From Ignavibacteriales bacterium (GTDB taxonomy: Bacteria; Bacteroidota; Ignavibacteria; UBA10030; UBA8401): a stretch of DNA of 39,361 nt. Where the stretch lies: contig JACPGG010000104.1 of the NCBI GenBank assembly GCA_016182545.1, positions 9,611-48,971 of the forward strand, read 5' to 3'. The notes under the pieces are model-generated. The model saw only the letters and a list, made by a program, of their open reading frames with translations. It was not told where the DNA came from and did not search any database. A program made the position numbers and the translations under genes. This document shows positions 18,246 to 26,566 of the stretch, one piece after another; within the stretch, counting starts at the first letter, position 1; each line of letters begins with the position of its first letter.

Positions 18246-18965
18246 CTATACCTTACCATACATTTGAATGATTTGTCCGTTGATCGCAATGCCATCCTCA
18301 GAACATAACTGAATAATCATTTCTGCAATCTGATGCGGCGTTACCCATTTCTTAAAATCCTCTTCGCTTCCCCATGATTTATTTTGTTCTGTCAATATAA
18401 TGCTCGGTGCAATTGCATTGATGGTGATATCGTTGAATTCTTTTAGTTCTTCTGAAACTGTTTTTGTCAATGCAATAACGCCCGATTTTGAAACTCCATA
18501 TCCGCCCCGCTTTGCCTCAGGCGTAATAGCAGGCATTGCAGCGATGTTAACAATTCTTCCCCATTTGTTTTTTTTCATCACCGGTATGGCGCCTCGGGTC
18601 ATCAAAAAACAAGAGGTCAGGTTGAGTGTGATTGCCTTATTCCATTCATCAAGCGTAATATCCTCAATAAATTTTTTCGCCGATACGCCACCGACGAGAT
18701 TACAGAGGATATCGATCCTATTATATGTTGCGATCACTCGTTCGTACAAAGAAAGAACAGATTTTTCTGAAGTTACATCCACAGCTTCAGCAATCAAATC
18801 CGGAGATTTTCTGTTCTCTTCTATCAATTGGTCCATTGCCTGTTTATTGTTGGCGTATGTCGCGATAACCTTTACATCCTCACGCAACAATCTATCAACA
18901 ACAGACCGACCAAGCCCTCCCGTTCCACCGGTAACAACCGCAATTTTTCCAGAAAGTTTAGACAT
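18246..18965 (-). CDS. SDR-family oxidoreductase, atypical active site
   Basis: The 239-residue protein is a short-chain dehydrogenase/reductase by its nucleotide loop TGGTGGLG (residues 12-19), a D-V at 63-64 and the catalytic pair Tyr156/Lys160 in YGVSK. It is FabG-like in size. Two deviations stand out: the usual NNAG motif reads NLVGG, and the position 13 residues before Tyr156, normally the catalytic Ser, is Ala143 (VNIAAMPA). Activity may be altered or lost. The substrate is unknown. It is the first gene of the eleven-gene run. The promoter at 18977-19005 predicts a leader of only about 5 nt, just GGAAA, before the ATG. Confidence 0.82.
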   Translation of the reverse strand: MSKLSGKIAVVTGGTGGLGRSVVDRLLREDVKVIATYANNKQAMDQLIEENRKSPDLIAEAVDVTSEKSVLSLYERVIATYNRIDILCNLVGGVSAKKFIEDITLDEWNKAITLNLTSCFLMTRGAIPVMKKNKWGRIVNIAAMPAITPEAKRGGYGVSKSGVIALTKTVSEELKEFNDITINAIAPSIILTEQNKSWGSEEDFKKWVTPHQIAEMIIQLCSEDGIAINGQIIQMYGKV

Positions 18966-18976
18966 TTTCCTATAGC

Positions 18977-19005
18977 AATATATTACAACATTCTGCTAAA
19001 ATCAA
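18977..19005 (-). promoter_or_regulatory. Promoter of the SDR-yqeY-cvpA-mutS2 operon
   Basis: On the minus strand TTGATT (19005-19000), a 17-nt spacer and TATATT (18982-18977) form a sigma70-like promoter. Transcription would begin near 18970, leaving a leader of about five bases. It is back to back with the bshC promoter, the -35 boxes being 16 nt apart. Confidence 0.7.
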
Positions 19006-19021
19006 TGAGCACAACAACGGT

Positions 19022-19050
19022 TTGATTATGCCGACGAATGCTCGTATATT
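19022..19050 (+). promoter_or_regulatory. Promoter of bshC
   Basis: TTGATT (19022-19027), a 17-nt spacer and TATATT (19045-19050) give the same hexamers and spacing as the divergent SDR promoter. The expected start near 19057 leaves a 25-nt leader with an AAGGA ribosome binding site before the ATG at 19082. Confidence 0.72.
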
Positions 19051-19081
19051 GATAAAAATATTTGTCAACAACAAGGATAGT

Positions 19082-20722
19082 ATGGATTGGATCAATTACC
19101 GCCAACTTGCAGATAAAGAAATTGTCACTGCTTTATATGCCGACTATACAACACACTTTGAGCGTGTGGCAAAATTCTATTCCGGAAATTACACATCGAA
19201 TGATTCGTTCCAACAAAAGATCGATATTCTGCAACACAAAAAATACGAACGCACAATTCTGCATCGAATTCTTAATGACCAGAACCGCGAATATCACAGC
19301 GGAATAAAAACTCTTGCCAATATAGACCTGCTGGGCAACGATAATACTTTTGCTGTTGTTACCGGGCAGCAATTGGGATTGTTTACGGGACCGTTGTACA
19401 CTATTTACAAGGCAATTACTGCAGTAAAGCTTGCTGATAAATTAACGCGTGATTTTCCAAATTATAATTTTATTCCGGTATTCTGGCTTGAGGGCGAAGA
19501 CCATGATTTTGATGAGATCAACAAGTTGAAGTTGATCAATTCATTGAATGACATCTCCGTTATCGAGTATTTAATCGGCGGGAAACCTCTCGAAAGAAAT
19601 ATCGGAGCGACGGGAAGCATCCCCATTGATGAATCCATCGAGCAATTCTTCGCGTCTGTTGCTGCTTCGATGATTCAAACAGACTATAGCAAAACGCTGC
19701 TTGAAACGATGCGGGGATATTACAAGCCGGGAAATACAATTCTAAAAGCATTTACCGGATTCTTCAATCATATTTTTGAAGATTCCGGATTGGTATTTCT
19801 AAACTCGAACAATGCCGAACTCAAGAAACTCCTTTCACCCTTATTCACAAAAGAGATCAATTCAAACTCGGAAGCGTCCAAACTCGTCATTCAAAAAAGC
19901 GCCGAACTGGAAGAACATTATCACGCACAGATCAAAGCGAAAGCAGTGAATCTTTTTATGTTCCACAAAGGAGGACGTCACTTGATCGAACCATCCGAGA
20001 ACGGCGATTATTATCTTAAGAATTTGCGTCAGCGATACACGAAGGAAGAATTACTTGCAACTGCAGCAACAACCCCTGATTTGCTTTCACCCAATGTCGT
20101 GTTACGCTCACTCTGTCAAGATACATTGCTCCCGACCATTGCTTACGTTGCCGGACCTGCAGAGATCGCATACTTTGCTCAATTGAAACCGGTCTATGAA
20201 TATTTCAGTGTCACGATGCCTATTATCTATCCCCGCGCAAGTGTTACAATCGTTGAAGAGAAGGTACAGAAGGTACTTGAGAAATATTCCTTAGATCTGA
20301 TCGAATTGTTTGGTGACGCAGAGAGCATTATCGCAAAGGTCTCCGATCAAGTCTCTGAGGTAAAAGTTGACACGCTCTTTGAGTCGCTGAATAATAGGAT
20401 TACAGATGCTATCAATGAAGCACGATTTGGTATCCAACAAATAGATCCGACTTTGAATGGCAGTATTGATACGACTCTACAGAAATTTCAGCAACAAATG
20501 GAAGTCTTAAAACAAAAGACACAAAAAGCGCAGCAACAGAAGGAAGAAATCTCGTTGAAGCAGATTAAAAAAGCAGCAATGAATATTTTCCCGAACGGAA
20601 ATTTTCAGGAACGTGAGTTTTCGGTTGTTCAGTATCTGAACAAATACGGTCCGGATTTTGTCAAATGGATTTCAAATGAGATATCGATCGATAAATTCCA
20701 GCATCAAGTTATCAACATTTAA
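19082..20722 (+). CDS. bshC: Putative cysteine ligase of bacillithiol synthesis, BshC
   Basis: BshC is believed to add cysteine to glucosaminyl-malate to complete bacillithiol, the low-molecular-weight thiol used instead of glutathione by Firmicutes and by Bacteroidota relatives. The signature VVTGQQLGLFTGPLYTIYKA lies near residue 92, followed by FWLEGEDHDFDEIN. A glutamine-rich coiled coil occupies about residues 455-500, also typical. I choose the ATG at 19082 (MDWINYRQL): it has AAGGA at proper distance and lies behind a good promoter, while the in-frame TTG at 19022 and ATG at 19028 fall inside that promoter. The 546-residue length fits. It is monocistronic, ended by the terminator at 20739. 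BshA and BshB are elsewhere. Confidence 0.92.
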   Translation: MDWINYRQLADKEIVTALYADYTTHFERVAKFYSGNYTSNDSFQQKIDILQHKKYERTILHRILNDQNREYHSGIKTLANIDLLGNDNTFAVVTGQQLGLFTGPLYTIYKAITAVKLADKLTRDFPNYNFIPVFWLEGEDHDFDEINKLKLINSLNDISVIEYLIGGKPLERNIGATGSIPIDESIEQFFASVAASMIQTDYSKTLLETMRGYYKPGNTILKAFTGFFNHIFEDSGLVFLNSNNAELKKLLSPLFTKEINSNSEASKLVIQKSAELEEHYHAQIKAKAVNLFMFHKGGRHLIEPSENGDYYLKNLRQRYTKEELLATAATTPDLLSPNVVLRSLCQDTLLPTIAYVAGPAEIAYFAQLKPVYEYFSVTMPIIYPRASVTIVEEKVQKVLEKYSLDLIELFGDAESIIAKVSDQVSEVKVDTLFESLNNRITDAINEARFGIQQIDPTLNGSIDTTLQKFQQQMEVLKQKTQKAQQQKEEISLKQIKKAAMNIFPNGNFQEREFSVVQYLNKYGPDFVKWISNEISIDKFQHQVINI

Positions 20723-20738
20723 ATATCCGATGTACAAT

Positions 20739-20768
20739 AAAAAAGCCGCGATCATTCGCGGCTTTTTT
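20739..20768. terminator. Bidirectional intrinsic terminator between bshC and the ABC ATPase
   Basis: A perfect 12-bp stem (aaaaaagccgcg / cgcggctttttt) with loop atcatt is flanked by A and T tracts, so it can end transcription from both convergent genes. Confidence 0.92.
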
Positions 20769-20787
20769 ATTTTGCCCTATGTGGAAT

Positions 20788-21897
20788 TCATTTGATGACA
20801 TTCTCTGTCGTCATATCGAAAAAGAGAACGGTTGACATATCGAATTCAAAATTCCGCTTTGTGCCCACCGCAATCTCCGTGGGTGTCATGCGTGCGACGA
20901 TCTGCGAACCACCGCAGTGAAAATAGACGAAGATCTCATTTCCCATCGGTTCCACAACTTCGACTGTTCCGGTTATCTTCGACTTTTTAGAAGTGCTCAC
21001 CGATATATGTTCCGGCCGTATGCCGAGCCAAATATCTTTTCCAACATACGCCGCAAGCATTTTTTGCATCGGCTTGGGGATATCAACTGTGAGTTTCGTC
21101 CCTTTCTCGGTAAATTTCATCCCGCCGGATGACACGATACCGCCGCTGAGGAAATTCATTGCCCGGCTTCCGATCAATCCTGCAACAAATCTAGTAAATC
21201 CTGCAACAAATTTAGTAAGCGGTTTATTGTAGAGATTCAACGGCGTGTCGATTTGCATCACATTGCCGTCTTTCATCACAACGATCCTATCGCCCATCGT
21301 CATCGCTTCGGTCTGATCGTGTGTCACATAGATCATTGTCGCCCCCAGGCGCTGATGCAGTTTTGAGATCTCCGTCCTCATTTGCACGCGCATTTTTGCA
21401 TCGAGGTTCGAAAGAGGTTCGTCGAATAAAAACACTTTTGGTTTTCGAACAATCGCTCTTCCGACTGCAACCCGCTGACGCTGTCCGCCGGACAATGCTT
21501 TCGGTTTTCTGTCGAGATACTCTTCTATGCTCAATATTTGCGCCGCTTCACGCACTCGTTTATCAATTTCATCCTTGGGAAATTTCCGAAGCTTCAGTCC
21601 GAACGCCATATTTTCATACACATTCATATGCGGGTATAATGCGTAATTTTGAAAGACCATCGCAATGTCACGATCTTTTGGCGGAACATCATTCATGAGT
21701 GTATTGTCAATGGTGAGTTTTCCGCCGGAAATATCTTCGAGTCCTGCAATCATCCGCAACGTTGTCGATTTTCCGCATCCTGAAGGACCCACCAGCACAA
21801 CGAATTCTTTGTCCTGAATTTCAACGCTGACACCTTTAACGGCAAGAACACCGCCATCATACTCTTTTTTTATATTATCAAGTCGAACGTTTGCCAC
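20788..21897 (-). CDS. ABC transporter ATP-binding protein, MalK/UgpC/MsmX type
   Basis: The 369-residue protein is an ATPase of the carbohydrate-uptake (CUT1) group. It has Walker [10 protein letters not shown] (37-45), signature LSGGQRQR (135-142), Walker B FLFDEP (156-161), the switch His193 in [10 protein letters not shown], and the C-terminal regulatory OB domain with GIRPEHI. No permease or binding protein is next to it, so it may energise several sugar importers, as MsmX does. GTG at 21897 is the start, with an AGGAG site upstream. A 21-bp tandem duplication inserts seven residues (FVAGFTR then FVAGLIG, about 230-243) at the junction of the ATPase and regulatory domains. It follows aroA after 12 nt. 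Confidence 0.9.
   Translation of the reverse strand: MANVRLDNIKKEYDGGVLAVKGVSVEIQDKEFVVLVGPSGCGKSTTLRMIAGLEDISGGKLTIDNTLMNDVPPKDRDIAMVFQNYALYPHMNVYENMAFGLKLRKFPKDEIDKRVREAAQILSIEEYLDRKPKALSGGQRQRVAVGRAIVRKPKVFLFDEPLSNLDAKMRVQMRTEISKLHQRLGATMIYVTHDQTEAMTMGDRIVVMKDGNVMQIDTPLNLYNKPLTKFVAGFTRFVAGLIGSRAMNFLSGGIVSSGGMKFTEKGTKLTVDIPKPMQKMLAAYVGKDIWLGIRPEHISVSTSKKSKITGTVEVVEPMGNEIFVYFHCGGSQIVARMTPTEIAVGTKRNFEFDMSTVLFFDMTTENVIK
21176..21217. repeat. 21-bp tandem duplication inside the ABC ATPase gene
   Basis: The units 21176-21196 and 21197-21217 match at 20 of 21 bases (aatcctgcaacaaat then c or t then tagta). The repeat keeps the frame and adds seven residues at the linker before the regulatory domain. 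Near identity suggests a recent slippage event. Confidence 0.85.
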
Positions 21898-21909
21898 ATC
21901 GATCTCCTC

Positions 21910-23190
21910 TCATTGTAGTGAAAGAATTGTTTCCCAAAATGATGGAAATGAAATTGAAACACATTCTGCATTCAGAATTTTAGATTCACCGTTCAGTACC
22001 AGTGCTGCAATACCAAACGCCATTGCGATCCGATGATCGTCAAAACTGTCAAATGTGCCTGCAACTAACTTATTTTTTGATTCAAATGCAAACCCGTCTT
22101 CGTACTCGTTAACGTCCAAACCCATGGTGCGAAGGTTACTGCAGAGAGCGGCAATCCTGTCGGTTTCCTTATTTCTCAGGTCGCCTGCATTGCGAACCGT
22201 AAATGTTCCGGACGAAAAAACTGCTGAGACTGAAAGGATCGGAATTTCATCTATGATATTTGGGATGATATTTCCTTCAAGGGTAATATTCGAAATTAAT
22301 TCAGAAGAGCGAACGACGACATCGCCGATCACTTCTCCGCCAATTGTTCTTTCATTTTCAATGTGAATGCTCGCATTCATTTGACGCAGCACCGAAAGAA
22401 AACCAGTCCTTGTGCTGTTCAATCCCACATCATGTATGACGATGTGCGAATTCGGAACAATGAGTCCGGCAACAATAAAGAAGGCTGCCGAGGATGGATC
22501 ACCGGGAACTGCAAAGTGATGAGCAGATATTTTTTTCCCGCCGGTAACAGTGATAATATTCCGTCCGTTCAAGTGTTCAGAATGTAAACCGAGCATGCGT
22601 TCAGTATGATCACGCGACGTTTCTTTCTCAATGACGCGTGTTATGCCATCTGCATACAGCCCGGCAAGAAGGATGGCTGATTTTACCTGTGCGCTGGCAA
22701 TGGGAAGTTCATAGTCGATTGCCGTCAATGGATACTTGCCGTCAATTGTTAGCGGTGCAGTGAGATTTTCCGTTGCCGAGATTCGGGCTCCCATTTTTGT
22801 CAAGGGGTCGATAATGCGTTTCATCGGACGTTTCATGAGATACTGATCGCCCGAGATTGTTGTTGAAAATTTTTGACCTGCGAGAATTCCCGATAGCAAG
22901 CGGATCGTCGTTCCGGAGTTGCCTGCATCGAGTACGGTAGCGGATTTTTGAAGTCCGTATAATCCTTTTCCGTAGATCAATAATTTTTCGCGGTCGATTG
23001 TATGATCTATCCCAAGAGAGTTAATACACGAGAGCGTGCTGAGAGGATCTGCTGCACCGAGAAATCCGGTAATCTCAGTAACCCCGTCCGAAATAGCGCC
23101 GATCATGACTGCTCGATGGGAGATAGATTTATCGCCCGGAACAGTGATCTCACCTTGCAATGATGTAGCTGTTGATACGATTGTATCCAT
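21910..23190 (-). CDS. aroA: 3-phosphoshikimate 1-carboxyvinyltransferase (EPSP synthase)
   Basis: AroA joins phosphoenolpyruvate and shikimate 3-phosphate in chorismate synthesis, upstream of TrpE. Family motifs are [13 protein letters not shown] near the N-terminus (Lys21), [14 protein letters not shown], the [13 protein letters not shown] block and the C-terminal [11 protein letters not shown] use the ATG at 23190 ([13 protein letters not shown]), about 426 residues; a frame from 23205 would start within the hairpin. The ATG stands directly after the T-run of a terminator-like hairpin, and the only Shine-Dalgarno-like GGGGA lies in the stem's 3' arm, so folding could hide it. No promoter fits between hairpin and gene. 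Confidence 0.93.
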   Translation of the reverse strand: MDTIVSTATSLQGEITVPGDKSISHRAVMIGAISDGVTEITGFLGAADPLSTLSCINSLGIDHTIDREKLLIYGKGLYGLQKSATVLDAGNSGTTIRLLSGILAGQKFSTTISGDQYLMKRPMKRIIDPLTKMGARISATENLTAPLTIDGKYPLTAIDYELPIASAQVKSAILLAGLYADGITRVIEKETSRDHTERMLGLHSEHLNGRNIITVTGGKKISAHHFAVPGDPSSAAFFIVAGLIVPNSHIVIHDVGLNSTRTGFLSVLRQMNASIHIENERTIGGEVIGDVVVRSSELISNITLEGNIIPNIIDEIPILSVSAVFSSGTFTVRNAGDLRNKETDRIAALCSNLRTMGLDVNEYEDGFAFESKNKLVAGTFDSFDDHRIAMAFGIAALVLNGESKILNAECVSISFPSFWETILSLQ

Positions 23191-23219
23191 AAAAAAAATC
23201 CCCAACTTTCATTGGGGAT
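23191..23219 (-). terminator. Terminator-like hairpin abutting the aroA start codon
   Basis: On the minus strand atccccaa (23219-23212) pairs perfectly with ttggggat (23205-23198) around a 6-nt loop, followed by a run of T up to the aroA ATG. It fits an intrinsic terminator for the pnp operon. The second arm also contains the GGGGA that could serve as the aroA ribosome binding site. Confidence 0.8.
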
Positions 23220-23232
23220 CGTTGTTATTCAT

Positions 23233-23640
23233 TTAGTTCGATTGTTGCGGTTCAGGTGCCGGTTCTTTCTTTTCCTGCCCCATCAACGCTTTACGGCTCA
23301 GATTCATTCTCCCCTTCTCGTCGATCTCCATTAATTTCACATCGAATACATCTCCGACCTTTACAACATCCGATACTTTTGCAACCCGTTTTGTATCGAG
23401 TTGTGAAATATGGATCAAACCTTCTTTTCCGGGAAGTATTTCGGCAAATGCACCAAAGTCCATGATACGCTTCACTGTTGCTTTGTACACTTTTCCAATT
23501 TCCGGAACTGCAACGATAGCATTGATAAGATTCAATGCACGGTCGCTCGCCTCCTGAGAGGTAGCAGCGATCTGAATTGTACCATCATCCTCTATGTTGA
23601 TCGAGTCGGCTCCGGAATCCGCAACGATACTGCGGATCAT
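23233..23640 (-). CDS. pnp: Polynucleotide phosphorylase, C-terminal fragment (KH-S1)
   Basis: This 135-residue frame carries the second half of the KH domain ([20 protein letters not shown]) and an S1 domain ([20 protein letters not shown], then EGLIHISQL), the RNA-binding tail of PNPase. The invariant KH loop GPGGK is encoded just upstream in the same frame at 23655-23641, which shows that the ATG at 23640 is not a natural start. Its first bases overlap the stop of the central fragment. An S1-only protein is an alternative reading but is unlikely because the order and the GPGGK motif are those of pnp. Confidence 0.87.
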   Translation of the reverse strand: MIRSIVADSGADSINIEDDGTIQIAATSQEASDRALNLINAIVAVPEIGKVYKATVKRIMDFGAFAEILPGKEGLIHISQLDTKRVAKVSDVVKVGDVFDVKLMEIDEKGRMNLSRKALMGQEKKEPAPEPQQSN

Positions 23641-24380
23641 TTTACCTCCCGGTCCGAAGGTTTCTGTTTATCAATCGTAGCATTCATCTTTTCCAGTTTA
23701 TGCAATCTTCCGGCTTTTGCCTGATCAAGCGCAGTCTTCATGACTTCAAGAGTTATTCCTTGAATCTTAATATCCATTTGGAATCCCGTGATGCCATCAA
23801 CTGTTCCGGCAACTTTGAAATCCATGTCGCCAAGATGGTCTTCGTCGCCAAGGATATCACTTAAGATTGCAACTCTATCTCCTTCTTTCACAAGACCCAT
23901 AGCGATACCAGCGCAAGCTTTTTTGAGCGGTACTCCTGCATCAAAAAGTGCAAGCGAACCGGCACATACCGTTGCCATGGAAGATGAACCGTTCGATTCA
24001 AGAATATCCGACACGACTCGGATCGTGTATGGAAATTCCTTTTCTGAAACAAGAAGATTTTTCAATGCCCTCTCTGCAAGATTTCCGTGCCCAATTTCAC
24101 GGCGCCCAGTCCCCAATCTTCCGATTTCCCCTACCGAGAACGGCGGGAAGTTATAATGGAGCATGAATCGCCGCGGCTCTTCCTGAATTAAGCCATCAGT
24201 AATTTGTTCATCATCTTTTGTTCCCAGCGTCACTGTTGTGAGTGACTGAGTTTCACCGCGCGTAAAGAGAGCGGAACCATGAGCGCGGGGTAACAATCCG
24301 ATTTCGATACTGATCGGACGGATATCTTTCAAGCCACGGCCATCGAGACGTTTCCCCTCAGCAAGGATCATTTCACGCAT
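23637..24380 (-). CDS. pnp: Polynucleotide phosphorylase, central fragment (RNase PH 2)
   Basis: The second, catalytic RNase PH domain of PNPase is present: [51 protein letters not shown] and [17 protein letters not shown], ending with the catalytic region [16 protein letters not shown]. The open frame extends upstream of its ATG at 24380 with recognisable PNPase sequence ([11 protein letters not shown]), which shows it is a continuation and not an independent gene. It ends with [10 protein letters not shown], of which the last residues are out of frame with the following KH motif. Confidence 0.88.
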   Translation of the reverse strand: MREMILAEGKRLDGRGLKDIRPISIEIGLLPRAHGSALFTRGETQSLTTVTLGTKDDEQITDGLIQEEPRRFMLHYNFPPFSVGEIGRLGTGRREIGHGNLAERALKNLLVSEKEFPYTIRVVSDILESNGSSSMATVCAGSLALFDAGVPLKKACAGIAMGLVKEGDRVAILSDILGDEDHLGDMDFKVAGTVDGITGFQMDIKIQGITLEVMKTALDQAKAGRLHKLEKMNATIDKQKPSDREVK

Positions 24381-24412
24381 TTCTCGCTTTTCAATATCGT
24401 GAAATATCTCTT

Positions 24413-25255
24413 TTATGGCGATTCCAAAACAAGGGATTCGATCTCATTTCTCTTGGCACTGCGTTCGTCCTTTGTGAGTTTTGAATGAGCAGTGACTTTG
24501 ATTTTTTCCGTGGCAAGAGATTCAACTGCAGAGACAAGTTCCTTGTTTGTTTCTTTTGGTGCAACTATCCGCCGCTGCTTTCCTACTTCTTTTGCAAGTT
24601 CTTTTTGTATCTGGCAAATCTTCTTAATTGCATCATGACCGAATGCGAGTGCATCAAGCATATCTTTTTCGGAAATTTCACTCGCTTCTCCCTCGACCAT
24701 CACGATCGAAGATTCGGTGCCGGCAACAGTCACATCCATTTCGCTTTTTGAAAGTTCATCGAATGTGGGATTCAAAATGAATTGACCATCAAGACGTCCC
24801 ACCCGAACCTCAGCGATTGGACCATCAAACGGAGAGTCTGAGATCATCAATGCAGCAGATGCTGCACATGCACCGAGCACGTCGGCATCATTCTGTTGAT
24901 CAGACGAAAAAACGGTGACGACAACTTGAGTTTCACAACTGTAGCCGTCGGGAAACATTGGGCGGATCGGACGATCGATCAATCGGGCGGAAAGAATTTC
25001 TTTGTCGGAAGGTCTCCCTTCCCGTTTCAAGAATCCCCCGGGAATTTTCCCCGCAGCAGATAATTTTTCCCGAAACTCAACCTGGAGCGGGAAATAATCA
25101 GCTCCTTCTTTTGGTTCCTTTGCTGCAACGACGGTAGCCAACACCATCGTATCGCCGTAGCGTACCATCACTGCACCGTCAGCCTGTTTGGCTAATTTGC
25201 CGGTCTCAAATTCTAACGTATAATTTCCTACTTGGACACTCTTTTTTACTATCAT
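24413..25255 (-). CDS. pnp: Polynucleotide phosphorylase, N-terminal fragment
   Basis: This 280-residue frame holds the first RNase PH domain and most of the helical domain of PNPase, which degrades RNA from the 3' end with phosphate. Visible family blocks are [28 protein letters not shown], here spanning about residues 15-42 in part, then [15 protein letters not shown] and [11 protein letters not shown]. The frame ends early in IESLVLESP, where an intact protein continues through the helical domain to the second RNase PH domain. It starts 76 nt after rpsO, the usual neighbour, across a terminator-like hairpin. Alone it would lack the catalytic second RNase PH half. Confidence 0.88.
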   Translation of the reverse strand: MIVKKSVQVGNYTLEFETGKLAKQADGAVMVRYGDTMVLATVVAAKEPKEGADYFPLQVEFREKLSAAGKIPGGFLKREGRPSDKEILSARLIDRPIRPMFPDGYSCETQVVVTVFSSDQQNDADVLGACAASAALMISDSPFDGPIAEVRVGRLDGQFILNPTFDELSKSEMDVTVAGTESSIVMVEGEASEISEKDMLDALAFGHDAIKKICQIQKELAKEVGKQRRIVAPKETNKELVSAVESLATEKIKVTAHSKLTKDERSAKRNEIESLVLESP

Positions 25256-25284
25256 AATATTATTCTTTTTCCTGTTGTTACAAC

Positions 25285-25315
25285 AAAAAACCGCACTTCA
25301 CTGTGCTCCGTGCGG
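25285..25315 (-). terminator. Terminator-like hairpin between rpsO and pnp
   Basis: On the minus strand the arms ccgcac (25315-25310) and gtgcgg (25296-25291) flank a 13-nt loop and are followed by six T residues (25290-25285). This matches the E. coli arrangement, where rpsO is followed by a partly effective terminator and pnp is read through. Confidence 0.8.
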
Positions 25316-25331
25316 CGTTATATAAAAAATG

Positions 25332-25601
25332 TTATTTACGAATATCTAATTCGCCGATGATCTTCCTGTAACGTTCGATATTCTTTTCCATCAGGTAATC
25401 GAGAAGGCGGCGGCGTTTACCGACCATTTTCAGAAGACCGACGCGTGAATGATGATCTTTCTTATGAGCGTCGAAATGTTCCGAGAGAGAATTGATATTC
25501 GCCGTAAGCATTGCGATCTGCACTTCCGGTGACCCTGCATCGTTCGTATTCTTCCCGTATTTTTTAACGATCTCTTGCTTTTGTTCTTTCGTTATTGGCA
25601 T
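25332..25601 (-). CDS. rpsO: 30S ribosomal protein S15
   Basis: S15 binds the central domain of 16S rRNA early in small-subunit assembly. The 89-residue protein is of standard length with the family sequence [41 protein letters not shown] and [16 protein letters not shown] good AGGAGT site precedes the ATG at 25601. It follows ribF by 8 nt and precedes pnp, the very widely conserved order. S15 often represses its own translation, but I did not identify the leader structure. Confidence 0.97.
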   Translation of the reverse strand: MPITKEQKQEIVKKYGKNTNDAGSPEVQIAMLTANINSLSEHFDAHKKDHHSRVGLLKMVGKRRRLLDYLMEKNIERYRKIIGELDIRK

Positions 25602-25609
25602 TGTGACTC

Positions 25610-26560
25610 CTATTGATTAATTAGATTATAGTTTTTCAAAATTTGCTGAGTTCGAATCTTGTCTTTTCCCATTTCGGCAACCAATTCATCCACTGAGGTA
25701 AATTTCATCTCATTCCTGGTTCGTTCTATGCATTTCACGGTCACTACGTCGTCGTAAATATCCATATCAAAATCAAAGATGTTCACCTCGGTGGTCCGTT
25801 CGTGCACATCGTCGAAGGTCGGATTGAATCCAATGCTCATCATGCCCTGATACCATTCCTTTCGCACGAGGATATGAACCGCATACACGCCGATCTTCGG
25901 AACAAGCTTCTTTGGTGTCTCCAGATTTATGTTTGCCGTCGGATATCCTAATTTTTTCCCTCGCCCATGACCTCGAACAACCGTACCGGTAAATGAATAC
26001 TCATATCCTAAAATTGCATTTGCCAGCGGAATATTCCCTTCATTCAGAAGGTTCCGTATCGTAGAACTGCTGATGACGGCATCCCCTTCTTTCATCATCG
26101 AAAGTGCTTCAACCGAAAAATTATGCACTCGCCCCATCTCAACAATCTGATTCATCCCTGCTTCACGATCTCTACCGAATTGGTGGTTGAATCCTTCAAC
26201 CACTGCAGCAACACCGACACCGTTAATAACATACTTCGAATAAAATTCCTGAAATGAAAGACGGGAAAATTCAAATGTAAATGGAATAATGAATACTACA
26301 TCAACTCCGTATTTTTCAAAGATGTATAACTTCTCATTCAATGTTGAAAGCAATTCAACATTTTTTTTTCCGCCGGAGACTATTTCTTTCGGATGCGGGT
26401 CGAATGTAATAACTACGCTTCGTCCCCGTATGGCTTTTGCTTTTTCGACAATCTGTTTCAAAATTTCCTGATGGGCGCGATGAACACCATCGAACATCCC
26501 GATTGAAAGAACTGAATTTTTGTTGTAAGAAACTTCTTGAAGTGATCTGTAAATTTGCAT
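25610..26560 (-). CDS. ribF: Bifunctional riboflavin kinase / FAD synthetase
   Basis: RibF phosphorylates riboflavin to FMN and adenylylates FMN to FAD. The N-terminal FAD-synthetase domain shows [16 protein letters not shown] and [10 protein letters not shown], then [13 protein letters not shown]. The C-terminal riboflavin kinase domain begins with [20 protein letters not shown], which carries the conserved nucleotide-binding residues. The length of 316 residues is usual. It lies between truB (6 nt spacer) and rpsO in the common translation operon. Confidence 0.95.
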   Translation of the reverse strand: MQIYRSLQEVSYNKNSVLSIGMFDGVHRAHQEILKQIVEKAKAIRGRSVVITFDPHPKEIVSGGKKNVELLSTLNEKLYIFEKYGVDVVFIIPFTFEFSRLSFQEFYSKYVINGVGVAAVVEGFNHQFGRDREAGMNQIVEMGRVHNFSVEALSMMKEGDAVISSSTIRNLLNEGNIPLANAILGYEYSFTGTVVRGHGRGKKLGYPTANINLETPKKLVPKIGVYAVHILVRKEWYQGMMSIGFNPTFDDVHERTTEVNIFDFDMDIYDDVVTVKCIERTRNEMKFTSVDELVAEMGKDKIRTQQILKNYNLINQ

Positions 26561-26566
26561 ATAAAC

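Larger units (their letters stand above)
23233..25255 (-). pseudogene. pnp: pnp (polynucleotide phosphorylase) broken into three frames
   Basis: Taken together the three fragments give the full PNPase domain order: RNase PH 1, helical domain, RNase PH 2, KH and S1. Two lesions separate them. At about 24405-24420 the N-terminal frame reads into a stop while the continuation ([10 protein letters not shown]...) is in the +1 frame, and compared with E. coli PNPase roughly ten residues seem to be missing. At about 23656-23680 the second frame stops while the KH motif GPGGK (23655-23641) is in the -1 frame; about 25-30 residues that normally precede it (the SPYAPRI region) are absent. Either the gene is damaged or the assembly is wrong here; all domains look otherwise well conserved. 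Confidence 0.85.

Noticed and set aside
19022-19081. Longer bshC with a TTG or ATG start at 19022/19028
   Set aside because: These codons lie inside a TTGATT-N17-TATATT promoter, and the ATG at 19082 has a proper ribosome binding site.
24400-24420. Programmed frameshift in pnp
   Set aside because: The sequence before the stop (tcg cca taa) has no slippery heptamer or known +1 signal, and conserved residues also seem to be missing, so a lesion or assembly fault is more likely.
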